Part shown: one piece after another, positions 29,323 through 37,968 of the stretch
Layout: each line of letters opens with the position of its first letter
Position numbering within the stretch: the stretch's first letter is position 1
Origin: WHSO01 sp963732875
Lineage (GTDB): Bacteria > Pseudomonadota > Alphaproteobacteria > SMXQ01
Reading direction: 5' to 3'
NCBI GenBank assembly: GCA_963732875.1
Contig: CAVTBD010000001.1
Span: forward strand, 62,001-126,000
Length of the DNA stretch: 64,000 nt
The notes under the pieces: model-generated
What the model was told of the DNA's origin: nothing
Database searches by the model: none
The model's input: only the letters and a program-made list of their open reading frames with translations
Made by a program: the position numbers and the translations under genes

Positions 29323-30056
29323 GTCGTCGCTCCGGGTGCCAGCGGCACGGCGGCAAGCGCGGCTTCGGCGAGCGCGAGGCCGTCGGGCGTGCCGACGTGG
29401 AACCAGCGCCCGGCATGGATCAGGCCATGGAGCCTACCGTCCGCGATGGCCCGGTCGTAGAGCAGGTTGAGCGAGAACGGTCCCTCGGGCACGTCGCGCA
29501 CCAGCTCCGGGCGCAGCACCTGCAGGCCGGTGAACACGAATGGCGCTTCCGGCGCGGACCCGCGGCGCGCGAGCCGGCCGTCATCGTCCAGAAAGAAATC
29601 GCCGGCGCCGTCGTAGCCGACCGCGCGCGTCCGCGGCACCACCAGCAGGAGCGCGTCCATGCGCGCGGGATCGAACGCCGCCGCCAGGCGCTGGAGCGCG
29701 GGCACGCCCGGCGCCTCGTCCCACAGGATGTCCGCGTTGACGGTGAAGAACGGCCCGGGGCCGAGGAGCGGCAGCGCGCGGGAGACGCCGCCGCCGGTAT
29801 CGAGCAGCGTTTCTTCGGGCGAGATATGCACATGCGGGCGCGCACGCTCCACCACATGGGCCGCGATCATGTCGCCGAGATAATGGGTGTTGACGACGCA
29901 GGCCACGACGCCGGCGGCGGCAAGCGCGTCGAGGGCGCGGTCGAGCATGGTGCGTCCCGCCACCGGCACCAGCGGCTTCGGCAGGTTGTCCGTGATCGGG
30001 CGCAGGCGCAGGCCGAGGCCGGCCGCCAGCACCATGGCGTTGGCGGGCGCGATCAC
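29319..30056 (-). CDS. murU: MurU-like nucleotidyltransferase
   Basis: This 245-residue protein is a sugar-1-phosphate nucleotidyltransferase. In the AmgK/MurU salvage route it makes UDP-MurNAc from MurNAc-1-phosphate. The signature MVLAAGLGLRLRPITDNLPKPLVPVAG is visible in two parts near the start, followed by NTHYLGD and VNADILWDE. The GTG at 30056 overlaps the upstream stop (GTGA), and the stop overlaps addB (ATGA). The pairing with an AmgK-like kinase favours MurU over a mannose-1-phosphate guanylyltransferase, but substrate is inferred. Confidence 0.82.
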   Translation of the reverse strand: MIAPANAMVLAAGLGLRLRPITDNLPKPLVPVAGRTMLDRALDALAAAGVVACVVNTHYLGDMIAAHVVERARPHVHISPEETLLDTGGGVSRALPLLGPGPFFTVNADILWDEAPGVPALQRLAAAFDPARMDALLLVVPRTRAVGYDGAGDFFLDDDGRLARRGSAPEAPFVFTGLQVLRPELVRDVPEGPFSLNLLYDRAIADGRLHGLIHAGRWFHVGTPDGLALAEAALAAVPLAPGATT

Positions 30057-31081
30057 GACGCCGCCCCGAGCCGTTCCGGCACCCGGCGCGCGTCGGGCGC
30101 CACGGCGTGGTCGAACCAGCCGCGCAGATCGGCGAGCGCGGGATGGGCGAGGTCGCCCGCCAGCAGCCGCCACACGCGCGGTATATGGGCGAGGTAGCCG
30201 GGCTTGCCGTCACGCACACAGAGCCGCGTGAAGATGCCGATGATCTTGGCGTTGCGCCCGGCGGCCAGCACCGCGCCGGCGGCCTCGAACGCGGTGCGGT
30301 CGGTGCCGGGCCGCGCGGCAAAATAGCGCGCGCGGGCACGCGCCGCGATGCCGGGGCCGAGGTCGCGGCGCGCGTCCTCGACCAGCGACACCAGGTCGTA
30401 GGCGGGATGCCCCGCGACCGCATCCTGGAAGTCGAGCAGGCCGCAGGCGCGCACGCCGGCGCGCCCCGGCAGGCGCATCAGGTTGTCGACGTGGTAGTCG
30501 CGCAGCACCAGGGTCGGTGCGTCGGGCGCGGCCGTGTGCAGGGCCGCGCGCCACAGGCCGAAATAGTCGTCGCGCTCCGCCCGGCCGGTGTCGCGCCCGC
30601 GCAAGGCCGGCAGGTACCAGTCGGTGAACAGCGCCGCCTCGGCAAGCAGGCGCTCGCTGTCGTAGGGCGGCAGCCACGGCGGTGCGGCCTCGGCCGAGGG
30701 CACGGCATGGAGGGCGGCGAGCGCATCAATGGCGAGATCGTAGAGCGCCGCTTCGTCGGCGCCCTGCGCGAGTAGGCGGGTGAAGGTGTCGTCGCCGAAA
30801 TCCTCGATCACCAGCAGGCCCGCGGCCTCGTCGGTAGCGATCACGGCGGGCGCCGAGAAGCCGAGCGCGGCCAGGTGGCGCGCGACCGCCAGCCACGGGC
30901 GCACGTCCTCGTGCGCGGGCGGTGCATCCATAACGAGCGCCGGCGCGGGACCGCCGGTGAGCCTGCCGTAGCGCCGGAACGAGGCATCGGCGCGCAGCCA
31001 GGTAAGCGTCGCGGCACCGAAGCCGGCGTCGGCGAGGAACCGGGCGACCGCCACCATGCGTTCTTCCATCGCCTCGCTCAC
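30053..31081 (-). CDS. amgK: AmgK-like sugar kinase (aminoglycoside phosphotransferase fold)
   Basis: This 342-residue kinase has the APH fold: VIEDFGDDTFTRLL, the catalytic LVLRDYHVDNLM, and the metal motif LLDFQDAVAGHPAYDLVSL. AmgK phosphorylates MurNAc/GlcNAc at the anomeric position in peptidoglycan recycling. The GTG at 31081 overlaps the tsaE stop (GTGA); an ATG 12 bases later is an alternative. The tsaE-amgK-murU set is the usual context. Substrate is inferred from context and family. Confidence 0.82.
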   Translation of the reverse strand: MSEAMEERMVAVARFLADAGFGAATLTWLRADASFRRYGRLTGGPAPALVMDAPPAHEDVRPWLAVARHLAALGFSAPAVIATDEAAGLLVIEDFGDDTFTRLLAQGADEAALYDLAIDALAALHAVPSAEAAPPWLPPYDSERLLAEAALFTDWYLPALRGRDTGRAERDDYFGLWRAALHTAAPDAPTLVLRDYHVDNLMRLPGRAGVRACGLLDFQDAVAGHPAYDLVSLVEDARRDLGPGIAARARARYFAARPGTDRTAFEAAGAVLAAGRNAKIIGIFTRLCVRDGKPGYLAHIPRVWRLLAGDLAHPALADLRGWFDHAVAPDARRVPERLGAAS

Positions 31082-31560
31082 GCGCCCGCCCCCGCCACGG
31101 CCGCCTCGAGCACGCGGCCGCGCGCGCCATGGCCGGTAATTCGCGCGTGCCTGCCCCCGTCCGGCGTGCGCGAAAGCGCCACCTCGAGGTGTTCCAGGGG
31201 CAGATTCGAGCCCAGCTTGTCGGGCCATTCGATCAGCGAAACCGCGCTCGCGAACGCCTCCTCGATGTCGAGCTCGACGGCGTCTTCGGGACGTTCCAGC
31301 CGGTAGAGATCGAAATGCCACACCGGCGCGCCGCCGGTCTCGTAGACCTGGACCAGCGTGAAGGTCGGGCTCGGGACCTCCTTGGGCACCGGAGCGCCGC
31401 CGCGTTCGGCGAGCGCCGCGATCACGAACCGGGCGAGCGCAGTCTTGCCGGCGCCGAGCGCGCCTTCGAGCGCCACCACGTCGCCGGCGGCAAGATGGGG
31501 CGCGAGGCGTCGGGCAAACGCTTCGGTCGCGGCGAGGTCGGGGAGCGGCAGGTCGATCAT
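31078..31560 (-). CDS. tsaE: TsaE, tRNA t6A modification ATPase
   Basis: This P-loop protein of about 160 residues assists TsaB/TsaD in making N6-threonylcarbamoyladenosine-37 in ANN-decoding tRNAs. Walker A is GALGAGKT, followed by the switch SPTFTLVQVYE and FDLYRLERPEDAVELDIEE. I chose the ATG at 31560 because the family begins MIDLPLPD; another in-frame ATG lies at 31578 and cannot be excluded. It heads a coupled minus-strand operon ending in addA. Confidence 0.92.
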   Translation of the reverse strand: MIDLPLPDLAATEAFARRLAPHLAAGDVVALEGALGAGKTALARFVIAALAERGGAPVPKEVPSPTFTLVQVYETGGAPVWHFDLYRLERPEDAVELDIEEAFASAVSLIEWPDKLGSNLPLEHLEVALSRTPDGGRHARITGHGARGRVLEAAVAGAGA

Positions 31561-31707
31561 GGCGGGCGGCCGGGGCATTCCCTTGGTTTGTAGCGCCCGC
31601 GCGGGCGGCGAACAAGCCCGCCACCGCGTGTCCTAATCGCGGGCTTTGCACTTGCACGGGCGCGGAGCGCCGATATGGTATGCGCCGAACCGCGAGAGGA
31701 CCCGCCC

Positions 31708-32751
31708 ATGAGCGCCGACGGCGCCGTCGCCACGCCCGGAAGCCCCCACGTCACCGACGTCGCCATCATCGGCGCGGGGCCGGTCGGGCTGTTCGCGGTG
31801 TTCGAATGCGGCATGCTCAGGATGCGCTGCCACGTGATCGACGTGCTCGAGGCGGCTGGCGGCCAGTGCGTCGCGCTCTATCCCGAAAAGCCGATCTACG
31901 ACATCCCGGCCTGGCCCGAGATCACCGCCGACGGGCTGATCCACAAGCTGTCCGAGCAGGCCCAGCCGTTTGCGCCGACCTATCATTTCGGCCAGCGCGT
32001 CGAGGCCCTGGAGGACACCGCCGACGGCGGCTTCCGCCTCACCACCTCGGCCGGCACCGTGATCACCGCGCGCGCGGTGATCGTGGCGGGCGGCGTCGGC
32101 GCGTTCGGCCCCAACCGGCCGCCGCTCGACGGCCTCGCCGCCTTTGAGGGCAAGAGCGTGTTCTACCTAGTGGCGCGGCGCGAGGATTTCCGCGGCCGAC
32201 GCGTGGTGATCGCGGGCGGCGGCGATTCGGCGGTGGACTGGGCACTGTCGCTGCCCGAGGTGGCCGACAAGGTCTACGTGGTGCACCGGCGCGACAAGTT
32301 CCGCGCCGCACCCGGGAGCGCCGACCGCCTGCACGCCCTCGCCCGGGACGGCAAGGTCGAGCTGGTGATCCCCTACCAGCTCGCCGGCCTGGAAGGACGG
32401 GACGGCGCGCTCACGGGCGTGATCGTGAAATCGCTCAAGGGCGAGACGCGCACGCTCGAGGCCGACCGGCTGTTGCCGTTCTTCGGCCTCGCCACCAACC
32501 TCGGGCCGATCGCGGATTGGGGACTCGCGCTCGACAACCACCGCATCACGGCAAATCCTGCCACCATGGGGAGCTCGCGCCCCGGCGTGTTCGCCATCGG
32601 CGATATCGCCCATTACCCGGGCAAGCTCAAACTGATCCTGACCGGTTTCTCCGAGGCCGCCATGGCGGCCCACGCCGCCTTCGCCCGGGTCCATCCCGGC
32701 GAGGCTCTGCATTTCGAGTATTCCACCAGCAAGGGCGTGCCCGGCACCTGA
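31708..32751 (+). CDS. Ferredoxin-NADP reductase, thioredoxin-reductase-like type
   Basis: This 347-residue flavoprotein resembles type 2 ferredoxin/flavodoxin-NADP+ reductases. It has an FAD Rossmann motif IIGAGPVGLFAVFECGM, an NADPH Rossmann motif VVIAGGGDSAVDW, and GVFAIGDIAHYPGKLKL near the end. No CxxC redox pair is present between these, so it is not a thioredoxin reductase. GAGAGGA precedes the ATG at 31708. It is divergent from tsaE and convergent with divL. Confidence 0.88.
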   Translation: MSADGAVATPGSPHVTDVAIIGAGPVGLFAVFECGMLRMRCHVIDVLEAAGGQCVALYPEKPIYDIPAWPEITADGLIHKLSEQAQPFAPTYHFGQRVEALEDTADGGFRLTTSAGTVITARAVIVAGGVGAFGPNRPPLDGLAAFEGKSVFYLVARREDFRGRRVVIAGGGDSAVDWALSLPEVADKVYVVHRRDKFRAAPGSADRLHALARDGKVELVIPYQLAGLEGRDGALTGVIVKSLKGETRTLEADRLLPFFGLATNLGPIADWGLALDNHRITANPATMGSSRPGVFAIGDIAHYPGKLKLILTGFSEAAMAAHAAFARVHPGEALHFEYSTSKGVPGT

Positions 32752-32766
32752 ACGCCGGGGGCGCGC

Positions 32767-35277
32767 TCAGATAGGGGTGCCGTGGTCGCGCCGGCGGCCG
32801 TGGTCCCCGGCCGGCGGCGGCTCGGCCGGCAGGCACATGCGCACGGTGGTGCCTCGCCCCACCTCGGAATCGAGCACCAGCGCGCCGCCGTGCATGTCGA
32901 CGAAGCTCTTGACCAGCGCGAGGCCGAGGCCGAGGCCGCCGCGCGTGTCGTCGCCCTGGGCGCGCTCGAACTTGCCGAACACGCGCTCCTGGTCCTCGGT
33001 GGCGATGCCGACCCCGGTGTCGGTGACGGCGATCTCCACCTTGTCGCCGATGCGCCGGGCGCTCATCACGATGCGGCCGTGGGGCGGGGTGTGCTTGATC
33101 GAGTTGGACACGAGGTTGAACAACGCCTGCTTGATGCGCCGGTCGTCGGCGACGAAGCTGCCGACGTCGTCGCGACAGTCGACTTCCAATGCGAGGTCGC
33201 GCTTGCGCGCGTGCTCGCGGGCGAGCTGGGCGACCGAATCGAGCACCGCGTGGATATCTGTCGGCGCCAGCTCGAGCTCGAGCTGGCCCAATTCGATCAG
33301 CGCCAGGTCGAGGATCGCGTCGATCAGGGCAAGCAGCTGCTGGGACGCCTCCAGCACGCCGCGGGTGTATTCCCCCTGGCGCCGGTTGAGGGTGCCGAAA
33401 TACTGGTTCGACAGGATCTCGGTGAAGCCGATGATGGTATTGAGCGGCGTGCGCAGCTCGTAGGACACGTTGGTGATGAATTCCGACTTGAGCCGGTCGG
33501 CGGTGAGCAGCGCCTCGTTGCGCTCGCGTAGCGCGCGCTGGACCGCGACGGTGTCGGTCACGTCACCATAGGTGAACAGCATGGCGCCGTCGGGCAACGG
33601 CACGGCGGCGTAGTCCAGCACCGAGCCGTCGGTACGCTCGAACCGGCCGGCCCGGGCGGTGCGGTCTGACGCGCTCACGATTATGCGCTCGCGGAAGTCC
33701 TCCCAGTTGCCCTCGTGAAGGAACAGACCGCGCGCGGCATCGAGCACTTCGGCAATGCGGGGCTGGCCGTCGAGCAGGTCGGGATCGAGGTTCCAGATGC
33801 GCGCGTAGGCCGGGTTGTAGAGCTTGAGCCGGCCGTCGGAGCCAAACACGGCGATGCCCTCGTTCAGGTTGTCGAGGGTTTCCGACTGCACGGCGATCAG
33901 GGTGTTGTAGGAGCGCTCCAGCGAAATTCGGTCGGTCACGTCCTCCGTGGTGAACATCAGCCCGCCCAGCGGGTGGGGACTGATGACCATGCGCATGACG
34001 CGCTCGTCGGGAAGGTGGAGCAGTTCCTCCTGGGTGTCGATCAGGGAGGTATAGAGCTCCATGCGCTGGCGCTTGAAGTCCTGGAAGTCGGTCTGCTCGG
34101 GATATTTGCGCCGCGCGCGCAGGTCCTCGAGAATCTCGCTGTGGGTAGGCGCAGAGCGCAGCCAGTCGGAATCGAACCCCCACATGCTGGTGAAGGCGGC
34201 GTTGAAGAAGTTCACGCGCGTGTCAGGCCCGAAGATGACGATGCCGGTGCTGAGCTTCTCCAGCACGTCGGCGTGGGCCGCGACATGCCGCGCAAGCTCG
34301 GCCTGGGCATCGTCGGTATCGGTACGGTCGACGGCGATGCCGACGACGCGCCACGGTGCGTCGTCCGCACCGATCGGAAACTCGGCAATTTCGAACAGCC
34401 GGCGCTGGCCCTCGACCACGACGTAGAGCGACCGCGCGCGCTGCGCGCGCGCCTTGAGGGCATCATGGGCGAGCCGGTTGCCCCATCCCGCCGGGCCACC
34501 CGCGATCTCGCGCCCCGAAGCGATCACCGAAGCGGGCGAGACCTCGTCGACCGCGCGGGCGTAGGCGCGGTTGCAATAGACGATGGAAAGATCCGGCCCG
34601 CGCACCCAGACCGGCACCGACAGCCCGTCGAGCACGCTGCGCAGGCCGGCGGTCTGGGCCGTCAATCCATTGACGCGCTCCATCAGGCGGGCGGCCTCGG
34701 TGACCGCGTCGGTGACGTCGCGGAACCACACCGTATCGGCCTCGCGCGCGCCGGGCCGGGATGCCGTCCGCAAGCCGCGCACCTGCAACACGCGGCGGCC
34801 GTCGGCGGTCTCGACGCGAAGGTTGAAGCCGGTGCCCTCGGCGCGCAGCCGCTCGACCGCCTCGCCGAGTTGCAGCGCCGACAGGCGGCGCAGAAGCGCC
34901 TGCGCGTCGTCGAACGTGGCAAGACGGTCCTCGGCGGTGCCGAATAGATGGCCTAGCGCGCCGCCACGCTGTCCGGGCGCAGAGACGTCCCCGGAGGGCC
35001 ATGACCAGAAGCCGCCCGGCGCCGCGTTGAGCGCCGCCCCCAGGTCGTCGGCACGCCGGCGATCGGCATCGAGGGCGGCGCGCGATCGCCGGAGCCCGCG
35101 CCAATGGCCGAAGGCGAGCACGACCGCGGCCACGGCAGCGACCGCAAACAGGGTGGTCGAAAGCTGAAGGACTAGGGTTTCCGAGCCGTCGCCGGACAGC
35201 AGCGGCAGCGGCACCAAGGCGGCGAGTCGAGGCGGCAGCAGCCCCGTTCCGGGGCGAGGCGCGAGAGGATCAGCCAT
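32767..35277 (-). CDS. divL: DivL-like PAS sensor kinase with Tyr in place of His
   Basis: This 836-residue protein has one transmembrane helix at about residues 36-56, several PAS domains across residues 70-590 (IVYCNRAYARAVDEVS, GIVIFGPDTRVNFFNAAF, GIAVFGSDGRLKLYNPAY), then dimerisation and ATPase domains (DTGVGIA, GLGLGLALVKSF). The phospho-acceptor box reads FITNVSYELRTPLN: Tyr606 replaces His, the hallmark of DivL, which in Caulobacter steers CckA and CtrA. The order ahcY-divL-tsaE supports this. The start at 35277 (MADPLAPRPG) excludes a repeat-derived extension. Confidence 0.85.
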   Translation of the reverse strand: MADPLAPRPGTGLLPPRLAALVPLPLLSGDGSETLVLQLSTTLFAVAAVAAVVLAFGHWRGLRRSRAALDADRRRADDLGAALNAAPGGFWSWPSGDVSAPGQRGGALGHLFGTAEDRLATFDDAQALLRRLSALQLGEAVERLRAEGTGFNLRVETADGRRVLQVRGLRTASRPGAREADTVWFRDVTDAVTEAARLMERVNGLTAQTAGLRSVLDGLSVPVWVRGPDLSIVYCNRAYARAVDEVSPASVIASGREIAGGPAGWGNRLAHDALKARAQRARSLYVVVEGQRRLFEIAEFPIGADDAPWRVVGIAVDRTDTDDAQAELARHVAAHADVLEKLSTGIVIFGPDTRVNFFNAAFTSMWGFDSDWLRSAPTHSEILEDLRARRKYPEQTDFQDFKRQRMELYTSLIDTQEELLHLPDERVMRMVISPHPLGGLMFTTEDVTDRISLERSYNTLIAVQSETLDNLNEGIAVFGSDGRLKLYNPAYARIWNLDPDLLDGQPRIAEVLDAARGLFLHEGNWEDFRERIIVSASDRTARAGRFERTDGSVLDYAAVPLPDGAMLFTYGDVTDTVAVQRALRERNEALLTADRLKSEFITNVSYELRTPLNTIIGFTEILSNQYFGTLNRRQGEYTRGVLEASQQLLALIDAILDLALIELGQLELELAPTDIHAVLDSVAQLAREHARKRDLALEVDCRDDVGSFVADDRRIKQALFNLVSNSIKHTPPHGRIVMSARRIGDKVEIAVTDTGVGIATEDQERVFGKFERAQGDDTRGGLGLGLALVKSFVDMHGGALVLDSEVGRGTTVRMCLPAEPPPAGDHGRRRDHGTPI

Positions 35278-35282
35278 CGAAT

Positions 35283-35581
35283 CCAGAGCACTATTCTCCA
35301 AGGTTGAACCACCTGCGTTGCGTCGCGGCAAGGTGAGCCGCGAGGCACGCCGCGAAGCGCGATGTGGCGCATCGGGCAAGTGGCGCGTCGTGCCGAAGGC
35401 GCGCTCCCCGCGCGACGACGCGGGCACCCGCCGCGGCGCAACCCGAAGGGCCGGGCGCTTTTCCGCCCCGGGTTCGTCGCGGGGCTTGTCCGTACCCCCG
35501 GTACGCGCTGCGCCCCACTCCTGCCCGGGACGGAAAATCGCTCCGGCGCAGGCGATCCAACCTTGGAGAATAATGCTCTAG
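35283..35581. repeat. 300-bp element with 38-bp imperfect terminal inverted repeats
   Basis: The left arm (35283-35320) and right arm (35544-35581) are inverted copies, sharing TATTCTCCAAGGTTG and AGAGCA near the tips. Most mismatches in the outer 30 bases become G-U pairs in a minus-strand transcript. The interior is GC-rich with no supported gene. It fills the gap between ahcY and divL and may be a MITE-like insertion or a structured leader of divL. Confidence 0.6.
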
Positions 35582-35670
35582 GCGCAGCACGACGGAATCC
35601 TACGCCGCCCGGCCCCGGGCCACAAGGCACGCCGCAGGACGGAGCCGGCGCGATCCAGCGCACCGGCGGC

Positions 35671-36988
35671 CTAGTAGCGGTAGTGCTCGGGCTTGTAGGG
35701 GCCGGACACCGGCACGCCGATGTAGTCGGCCTGGGTGTTGGTGAGCCTGGTCAGGTGCACGCCCACGTGATCGAGATGCAGGCGCGCGACCTTTTCGTCG
35801 AGCTGCTTGGGCAGGAAGTAGACCTCGTTCTGGTAGGACCCGTGGTTCTTCCACAGCTCGATCTGGGCCATCACCTGGTTGGAGAACGAGAAGCTCATGA
35901 CGAAGCTCGGATGGCCGGTGGCGCAGCCGAGATTGACGAGACGGCCCTCCGCCAGGACGATCAGGCGCTTGCCGTCAGGCATGGTGACTTCGTGTACCTG
36001 GGGCTTGATCTGATCCCACTTCATGTTGCGCAGCGCCGCGATCTGGATCTCGCTGTCGAAGTGACCGATGTTGCACACGATAGCGCGGTCCTTCATGGCG
36101 CGCATGTGTTCGATGGTGATGATGTCGACGTTGCCGGTCGCGGTGACGAAGATATCGCCGAGCGGCGCGGCCTCGTCCATGGTCAGCACCTGGAAGCCTT
36201 CCATGGCCGCCTGAAGCGCACAGATCGGGTCGATCTCGGTGACGATCACGCGCGCGCCCTGCCCCGCCAGCGCCGCGGCGCAGCCCTTGCCGACGTCGCC
36301 GTAGCCGGCGACCACCGCGGTCTTGCCGCCGAGCATGACGTCAGTGGCGCGCTTGATGCCGTCGATCAGGCTTTCGCGGCAACCGTAGAGGTTGTCGAAC
36401 TTCGACTTGGTCACGGAGTCGTTGACGTTGATGGCGGGCGCCAGCAGCTCGCGCCGGCGCTGCATCTCCACCAGCCGGATAACCCCGGTGGTGGTCTCCT
36501 CGCTGATGCCCTTCACGTCCTTCATCAGGTCCGGAAATTCGGCATGCATGATGCGCGTGAGATCGCCGCCGTCATCGAGGATCATGTTGGGGGCCCAGCC
36601 GTCCGGCCCCTTGATGGTCTGCTCGATGCACCACACCGCCTCTTCCTCGGTCTCGCCCTTCCAGGCGAACACCGGCACCCCGGCCGCGGCCACCGCGGCG
36701 GCGGCCTGGTCCTGGGTCGAAAAGATGTTGCACGACGACCAGCGTACCGTGGCGCCAAGGTCGAGTCAGCGTCTCGATCAGCACCGCGGTCTGGATGGTC
36801 ATGTGCAGGCAGCCGGCGATGCGCGCGCCTTTGAGCGGCTGCGACTTGCCGTATTCCGCGCGCAGCGCCATCAGGCCCGGCATCTCGGTCTCGGCGATGG
36901 AGACTTCCTTGCGGCCCCATTCGGCGAGCTTGATATCGGCCACCTTGTAATCGGTGAACCCGGCGGTGGCGGTGGTCTTGGCGGTCAC
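35671..36988 (-). CDS. ahcY: Adenosylhomocysteinase (apparent frameshift)
   Basis: AhcY hydrolyses S-adenosylhomocysteine to adenosine and homocysteine, clearing the inhibitor made by methyltransferases. GTG at 36988 has AAGGAG 7 bases upstream. Start-proximal sequence TDYKVADIKLAEWGRKE is typical, then CLHMTIQTAVLIETL. One extra base near 36764 shifts the frame, after which GATVRWSSCNIFSTQDQ and AAAGVPVFAWKGET resume. The NAD motif VVAGYGDVGKGCA and the C-terminal PYKPEHYRY are intact. About 438 residues if corrected. An indel in such a gene points to sequencing error. Confidence 0.93.
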
Positions 36989-37077
36989 GCAGCATCTCCT
37001 TGTCGAAACGGGATCGAAGCGGGATGGGACAGGCTGTGGGACGGACGGGGCGTCCCGAAAATCCCTGTGAAACCCTA

Positions 37078-37101
37078 AAATATAAAGACAGCTTTATATT
37101 T
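37078..37101 (-). promoter_or_regulatory. Palindromic operator-like site upstream of ahcY
   Basis: A perfect 10-bp inverted repeat, AAATATAAAG-N4-CTTTATATTT, about 90 bases upstream of the ahcY start. It resembles, from memory, ATAAAG-N4-CTTTAT sites linked to ArsR-family SAM/SAH-responsive regulators in alphaproteobacteria. Confidence 0.6.
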
Positions 37102-37136
37102 ATCCCGGGCGCCCGGGGCAAGACCTATTCGCGGCC

Positions 37137-37436
37137 TCACGGCGCCTCGAAACCGGATGAGACCAGCGCCACCAGCGTGGCGAGCGCGGCCTCGGCGTCG
37201 GGCCCGGTGGCGGCGATGGTGAGGGCGGTGCCGTCGCCCGCGCCCAGCATCATCAGCCCCATGATCGAGCGGCCCGAGACGGTGACGCCGTTGGCCGTCA
37301 CTTCGATCACCGAGGCAAAAGTCGAGGCGAGCTTGACGAAGCGGGCCGCCGGACGGGCATGCAGGCCAAGCTCGCCGGCGATGGTCACGGTGCGCTCGTG
37401 CCGCGGTGGCGCCCCCGACTGCTCCGTTCCGGTCAT
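37137..37436 (-). CDS. HPr family phosphocarrier (NPr)
   Basis: This 99-residue phosphocarrier receives phosphate from EI-Ntr at His26 (GLHARPAARF) and has the regulatory serine region SGRSIMGLMMLGA, a target for the nearby HprK. In alphaproteobacteria this set is regulatory and lacks sugar permeases. It lies 18 bases after the EIIA gene and is followed by ahcY. Confidence 0.93.
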   Translation of the reverse strand: MTGTEQSGAPPRHERTVTIAGELGLHARPAARFVKLASTFASVIEVTANGVTVSGRSIMGLMMLGAGDGTALTIAATGPDAEAALATLVALVSSGFEAP

Positions 37437-37454
37437 GGATCCAGGGTGCGCCGG

Positions 37455-37925
37455 CTACTTGCCACTGCCGTCCGGCAGGAAGCTTGAGGCCACGTTGATG
37501 TACTTGCGCCCGGCCTCCTGCACGGCGCGCACCGCGTCTGCGAGCGAACTGGTGGCACGCACGGAAGCGAACTTGATCAGCATCGGCAGATTGACCCCGG
37601 CGATGACCTCGACGCCGTCGCGGCCGAGCGCCGAAAGCGCGAGGTTGGAGGGCGTGCCGCCGAACATGTCGGTCATCACGACGCTGCCCTTGCCGGCGTC
37701 GACCCGGTTGAGCGCCTCCAGAATCTCCGCGCGGCGGGCCTCGACGTCGTCGTCGGGGCCGATGCATACCGCCGCGACGTTGGCCTGCGGGCCGACGATG
37801 TGCTGCAAGGCGGCGAGGAAAGCGGTGGCAAGGTCGCCGTGGGTGACCAGCACGAGGCCGATTTCCGCGGTCGCGGCGCCCCGGCCGTTGCCGTCGTTGC
37901 GGGTGGTGGTAGCGGTACCGGTCAT
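37455..37925 (-). CDS. PTS EIIA component, mannose family
   Basis: This 156-residue protein has an EIIA-Man fold. The active His29 is in VLVTHGDLATAFL; MTDMFGGTPSNLAL is the second family signature, and GVNLPMLIKF follows. Without EIIB/C partners nearby it is likely a regulatory acceptor from HPr, as in rhizobia and Caulobacter. It lies between rapZ and HPr. Confidence 0.92.
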   Translation of the reverse strand: MTGTATTTRNDGNGRGAATAEIGLVLVTHGDLATAFLAALQHIVGPQANVAAVCIGPDDDVEARRAEILEALNRVDAGKGSVVMTDMFGGTPSNLALSALGRDGVEVIAGVNLPMLIKFASVRATSSLADAVRAVQEAGRKYINVASSFLPDGSGK

Positions 37926-37968
37926 GGCCGCGTCTTTCCCATCGTTGGGGGCCGGTGGCGAGGCGTCA

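Noticed and set aside
35278..35427. 50-residue N-terminal extension of DivL
   Set aside because: It would be encoded by the inverted-repeat element; the MADPLAPRPG start is more plausible.
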